Of a stretch of DNA of 64,000 nt, positions 60,909 to 64,000 are shown one piece after another (the first letter of the stretch is position 1; each line of letters begins with the position of its first letter). Location: the NCBI RefSeq assembly GCF_014084125.1, contig NZ_CP048405.1, positions 3,038,001 to 3,102,000 on the forward strand. Direction: 5' to 3'. The notes beneath the pieces were generated by a model that was not told where the DNA came from, searched no databases, and saw only the letters and a program-made list of their open reading frames with translations. The translations under genes and the position numbers were made by a program. The stretch comes from Streptacidiphilus sp. PB12-B1b (GTDB taxonomy: Bacteria; Actinomycetota; Actinomycetes; Streptomycetales; Streptomycetaceae).

Positions 60909-61544
60909 ATGCCCGTCGAGTCCCTCGGCACCGCCGCCACCGACGGCAGCCCGCAGACCCGTTCCCGCACCGGGGCCGCCACCGCGCCCCGGCCCGGGGA
61001 GCACGGGCTCGAGGTGCGCCCGGCGGTGCTGTCGGATCCGCTGGTCCAGCCGCTGCTGCGGGAGCTGGAGTACGAGTACAGCACCCGCTACCCCGCGCTG
61101 GCCGACGCCGGCCGCGAGCTGGAGCGCTACCCGGCCGAGGAGTTCGAGCCCGCCCACGGCGGCCTGCTGGTCCTGCTGCTGGAGGCGGGCGAGCCGGTCG
61201 CGGGCGGGGCGTACCGCCGCTACGACCCGCGCACCGCCGAGCTGAAGCGGATCTGGACGCACAGTGCGCACCGGCGGCGCGGCCTGGCCCGGCGGGTGGT
61301 GCGGGAGCTGGAGCTGGCCGCCGAGGCGGCCGGGTACCAGCGGGTCTACCTGACCACCGGCCCGCGCCAGCCCGAGGCCAAGGGCCTGTACCTGGCCACC
61401 GGCTACACCGCGCTGTTCGACGTCGAGGCCGACCCGGAGAGCCTGGGCGGCCCGCTGCCCTTCGCCAAGTCGCTGACCGGCGCCGAGGCGGTGCGTCCCG
61501 AGGACTTCCGGCCGACGCCCCGGGTCGACTTCGGCAGCCGGTAG
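60909..61544 (+). CDS. GNAT-family N-acetyltransferase
   Basis: The ATG at 60909 follows GGAAAGG, 50 bases after the monooxygenase gene. The 211-residue protein has the acetyl-CoA-binding motif WTHSAHRRRGLARRVVRELELAA (Q/RxxGxG/A type) and GYQRVYLTTGPRQPEAKGLYLATGYTA. The linkage to sulfur transporters and monooxygenases resembles SnaA/YtmI enzymes that N-acetylate S-alkyl-cysteines before oxidative C-S cleavage. It may therefore acetylate an imported organosulfur amino acid (inference). It is probably the last gene of the plus arm. Confidence 0.88.
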   Translation: MPVESLGTAATDGSPQTRSRTGAATAPRPGEHGLEVRPAVLSDPLVQPLLRELEYEYSTRYPALADAGRELERYPAEEFEPAHGGLLVLLLEAGEPVAGGAYRRYDPRTAELKRIWTHSAHRRRGLARRVVRELELAAEAAGYQRVYLTTGPRQPEAKGLYLATGYTALFDVEADPESLGGPLPFAKSLTGAEAVRPEDFRPTPRVDFGSR

Positions 61545-61577
61545 CCGCCGCGCACCGGACAGGGCCTTAAAGAGACG

Positions 61578-61590
61578 AGACGTTGCGTCT
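61578..61590. promoter_or_regulatory. Inverted repeat upstream of the O-methyltransferase gene
   Basis: AGACG (61578-61582) and CGTCT (61586-61590) flank three bases, starting 24 bases before the ATG at 61602, in an AT-richer patch. It resembles a TetR-type operator. A TetR gene lies at the end of the window, but linkage is unproven. Confidence 0.45.
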
Positions 61591-61601
61591 AGCCTAGGGC
61601 T

Positions 61602-62252
61602 ATGACGAACTCCTTGAGCTCTCCCTCCCTTCAGGCTGTGCTGGACCGGCTGTTCGCCGCGGCCGACCGCGACGACGACACCCCCGCCCCGTGGCCCGCG
61701 GGGGTGTCGTACGAGTCCGCCTCCGCGCAGCAGCGGGCGGAGATCATGCAGGACGTGTACATGCCGATCTCGGCTCAGGGCGGCAACCTGCTCTACGCCC
61801 TCGCGCGCTCCTGCCGCCCGCAGACCGTGGTCGAGTTCGGCACCTCCTTCGGCATCTCCACGATCTACCTGGCCGCCGCGGTGACCGACAACGGCGCCGG
61901 ACACGTCTTCAGCACCGAGCTCAGCGCCGCCAAGGTCCAGGCCGCACGGGCCAACCTGGACGCGGCCGGGGTGGGCGGCGCCGCCACCATCCTGCCCGGC
62001 GACGCCCTGGCCACCCTGGCGGAGATCCCCGGCCCCGTCGGCCTGGTGCTGCTGGACGGCTGGAAGGACCTCTACCTGCCGGTGCTCAAGCTGCTCGAGG
62101 ACCGGCTCAGCCCCGGTGCGCTGGTGGTGGCCGACGACATCACCCTCGCCGGCACCGCCCCCTACCTCGCCCATGTCCGCGACCCGGCCAACGGCTACGT
62201 CAACGCCACCTTCCCGGTCGAGGACGGGATGGAGATCAGCTGCCGCGTCTGA
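61602..62252 (+). CDS. Class I SAM-dependent O-methyltransferase
   Basis: This 216-residue protein has VVEFGTSFGISTIYLAAAV (SAM-binding motif I), HVFSTELSAAKVQAARANLDAAG (motif II), GLVLLDGWKDLYLPVLKLLEDRLSPGALVVADD (metal-binding Asp and catalytic region) and a following THIRDPA-like HVRDPANGYVNATFP. This is the catechol/caffeoyl-CoA O-methyltransferase-like fold. Substrate unknown. It is close to the MFS and TetR genes downstream and has a palindrome in its promoter, so a small detoxification or secondary-metabolite module is possible. Confidence 0.9.
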   Translation: MTNSLSSPSLQAVLDRLFAAADRDDDTPAPWPAGVSYESASAQQRAEIMQDVYMPISAQGGNLLYALARSCRPQTVVEFGTSFGISTIYLAAAVTDNGAGHVFSTELSAAKVQAARANLDAAGVGGAATILPGDALATLAEIPGPVGLVLLDGWKDLYLPVLKLLEDRLSPGALVVADDITLAGTAPYLAHVRDPANGYVNATFPVEDGMEISCRV

Positions 62253-62411
62253 CCTCAGGCGCCATGGAGCCGCCCGCGGTGCGGCAGCGAGCCGGGCAGG
62301 CCCGAGAATGTTCCCGGTGACCCCCGGGCTCCTGTCCGCGCCCGGGGCGGCGCACCTTCTTTTCCGACGTCGACCGGGGCGCGACCGTGCCCTCCAGGGA
62401 GCTGAGCACTG

Positions 62412-63782
62412 ATGTGTGCGGCCTGCGGTATACCCACCCACATCCTCGAATCCGAGGCCCCGCCACCGGCCCCGGCGCCGGTGCCCGGGCCGGCGGCCTC
62501 GCGGAAGTTCGCCGCGCTGCGCAACCGCGACTGCCGCCCCTACCTGATCGGCGCCGCCCTGGCGATGATGGCCGACAACATCGAACACGTCATCACCTAC
62601 TGGGTGCTGTGGCAGAAGTTCCACTCGGTGGCGCTGACCGGCTTCGAAGTGGTCAGCCACTGGGTGCCGTTCCTGCTGTTCTCGGTGTACTTCGGCTCGC
62701 TGGCCGACCGCTACGACTGCCGTCGGCTGATCCAGGGCGCCCAGGTCCTGTTCATGCTCGTCTCCGCCGCCTGGGGCGTGCTGTTCCTGACCGGCTCGCT
62801 CCAGGTGTGGGAGGCGTGCGTGCTGCTGGTCCTGCACGGCTGCGCCGGATCCCTGTGGGGGCCGGGGGAGCAGCTGATGCTGCACGACTTCGTCGGCCGG
62901 GAGGACCTCCCCAGCGCGGTGCGGCTCAATGCCACCTTCCGCAGCCTGGGCATCCTGTTCGGGCCGGTCGTCGGCTCCGCGCTGCTGCTGGGGCTCGGCC
63001 CCACCGCCGGGATCTTCGCCAACATCGCCTTCTACCTGCCGCTGACGCTGTTCCTGTTCCGTACCCGCTTCACCGGGCACCTGCGCGACGGCGTGGTCGC
63101 CCGGGCGCGCGTGGGCATGCTGGACTCGCTGCGGGTCTTCCGCGACGTCCGCTCCGACCGCACCCTGGTCAGCATGATCATCCTGGCCGGACTGGGCTCG
63201 TTCTTCGTCGGCGCGTCGCTGCAGACGTCCATGCCGATCTTCGCCCACGACCTCGGCGCGGGCGGCGCCGGGCTGGCCTACGGCTCGCTGCTGTTCGCCA
63301 ACGGCGCCGGCGGGGTGATCGGCGGGATCCTGCTGGAGGCCACCGGCCGGATCAGGCCGAACGTGCCGGTCGCCGTCGCCAGCACCGCCGTCTACGGCCT
63401 GACCGTGCTGGTCTTCGCGGTCACCTCCAGCTACCTGCTGGCGCTGCTGATGCTGCTGGTCAGCGGGGTGGCCAACCTGGCGTCCATGTCCATCGGGCAG
63501 ACCGTGGTGCAGCTGCGCGCCCCGGCCGCCGACCGCGGCCGCATCGTCGGCCTGTACGGCGTGTCCGCCAACGGGCTGCGCGCGGGCAGCGGCTTCACCG
63601 TGGGCCTGCTCGGCGCCGCCGTCGGCGTGCACGTCTCGCTCGGCGTCAGCGCCGCGGCCCTGTGCGCGGGCACCGCCGCGGCGGGCTACCTCGCGCTGCG
63701 CGACCGCAGTGACGGCAGCGGCCTCGGCGACCGCAGTGACACCGGTGACCGCAGCGCCCTGAGCGGACAGGCCGGTGCGTAG
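62412..63782 (+). CDS. MFS transporter, EntS-like
   Basis: GGGAG precedes ATG 62412. The 456-residue protein has twelve hydrophobic helices, the signature LADRYDCRRLIQGAQ between helices 2 and 3 and RLNATFRSLGILFGPVVGSALL. This is the MFS_3 group that includes siderophore and drug exporters. The N-terminus carries CAACG close to the start, a Cys pair not typical of the family. The C-terminus has short GDRSD-type repeats. It probably exports a small molecule; substrate unknown. It is 48 bases upstream of the TetR gene. Confidence 0.88.
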   Translation: MCAACGIPTHILESEAPPPAPAPVPGPAASRKFAALRNRDCRPYLIGAALAMMADNIEHVITYWVLWQKFHSVALTGFEVVSHWVPFLLFSVYFGSLADRYDCRRLIQGAQVLFMLVSAAWGVLFLTGSLQVWEACVLLVLHGCAGSLWGPGEQLMLHDFVGREDLPSAVRLNATFRSLGILFGPVVGSALLLGLGPTAGIFANIAFYLPLTLFLFRTRFTGHLRDGVVARARVGMLDSLRVFRDVRSDRTLVSMIILAGLGSFFVGASLQTSMPIFAHDLGAGGAGLAYGSLLFANGAGGVIGGILLEATGRIRPNVPVAVASTAVYGLTVLVFAVTSSYLLALLMLLVSGVANLASMSIGQTVVQLRAPAADRGRIVGLYGVSANGLRAGSGFTVGLLGAAVGVHVSLGVSAAALCAGTAAAGYLALRDRSDGSGLGDRSDTGDRSALSGQAGA

Positions 63783-63828
63783 AGTCGACGCGTACCGCAG
63801 CAGCGGACGCGGCTGACAAGGAGGAGAC

Positions 63829-64000
63829 ATGGGGCACCCGCACCGTGGCAACCGGCACGGGCGCAGCGAACAGGCCCGGGAGGCGGTCCTGGAGGCCGCC
63901 GACGGGCTGCTGGTCGAGAAGGGCTTCGCCAGCGTCACGATGGAGGGCATCGCCACGAGCGCGGGCGTCGCCAAGCAGACCATCTACCGCTGGTGGAAGA
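63829..64000 (+). CDS. TetR-family regulator (5' end only)
   Basis: AAGGAGGAG lies just upstream of ATG 63829. The 57 visible residues include AREAVLEAADGLLVEKGFASVTMEGIATSAGVAKQTIYRWW (read in parts), the complete TetR helix-turn-helix with the invariant G--T--Y-WW end. The ligand-binding part lies beyond the window. It probably controls the upstream exporter and methyltransferase genes. Confidence 0.9.
   Translation, partial: MGHPHRGNRHGRSEQAREAVLEAADGLLVEKGFASVTMEGIATSAGVAKQTIYRWWK

Noticed and set aside
60891-63983. A 1030-codon minus-strand frame opposite the GNAT, methyltransferase and MFS genes
   Set aside because: Same reason: low-complexity product, opposite three recognisable plus-strand genes.

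Overview
The window is very GC-rich, has strong third-position G/C bias and dense genes with GGAGG-type ribosome binding sites. It carries families typical of Streptomycetaceae: an SARP/AfsR regulator, a DUF574 methyltransferase, an SAV_915 protein, an XRE-ImmA-MAB_1171c module, a GH12 cellulase behind CebR boxes, and SAM-IV-like riboswitches with Cys-containing leader peptides. Streptomyces or a close relative (Kitasatospora, Streptacidiphilus) is the best reading. It looks like chromosomal-arm sequence rich in secreted enzymes, one-off regulators and decaying genes. No rRNA, tRNA, CRISPR, phage or intact insertion sequence was recognised.

Layout. 1-5.8 kb: end of a methyltransferase, a secreted NlpC/P60-like protein, a lipoprotein, a large secreted beta-propeller/LamG protein and a sirtuin. 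5.8-12.2 kb (minus strand): a giant SARP regulator, a small hypothetical, an NlpC/P60 hydrolase and the XRE-ImmA/IrrE-MAB_1171c module. 12.3-19.7 kb: an F420-type oxidoreductase, a COG4705 membrane protein, an uncharacterised three-gene cluster (multi-pass membrane protein, small Asn-motif protein, membrane-anchored Hsp70-like protein), a frameshifted 2Fe-2S ferredoxin and a roadblock-like protein. 19.8-25.3 kb: two divergent regulator/oxidoreductase pairs (HxlR-flavodoxin, MarR-quinone oxidoreductase), each with a visible operator, plus a secreted lipase. 25.3-36.3 kb: GH12-CBM13 endoglucanase, DUF2252 protein, APC permease, ChW-repeat membrane protein, MMPL exporter, and a LysR/NmrA divergent pair. 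36.3-50.4 kb: frameshifted phosphoketolase, alpha/beta hydrolase, Na+/H+ antiporter, beta-helix protein, two convergent NodB deacetylases, a decayed PP2C phosphatase, a metallophosphoesterase followed by a truncated phosphopantetheinyl transferase, a ClC channel and an M24 peptidase.

50.5-61.5 kb is the most coherent system: a divergent organosulfur-salvage island. From a shared intergenic region each arm is led by a near-identical SAM-IV-like riboswitch and then a short leader peptide carrying the RRHIDL/RRHVDL...SSALC signature. The minus arm encodes a luciferase-like monooxygenase and two flavin reductases. The plus arm encodes two tandem permease-ATPase-binding-protein cassettes, an SsuD-like monooxygenase interrupted by an in-frame TAG, and a GNAT acetyltransferase. 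The gene set resembles S-alkyl-cysteine or sulfonate salvage operons such as Bacillus ytm/snaA, so uptake, acetylation and FMN-dependent C-S cleavage under double sulfur control is the likely theme. The window ends with an O-methyltransferase, an MFS exporter and the start of a TetR regulator.

Three genes are broken by single-base indels in C/G runs and one by a nonsense codon. Either this is a draft-quality sequence or several accessory functions are decaying.
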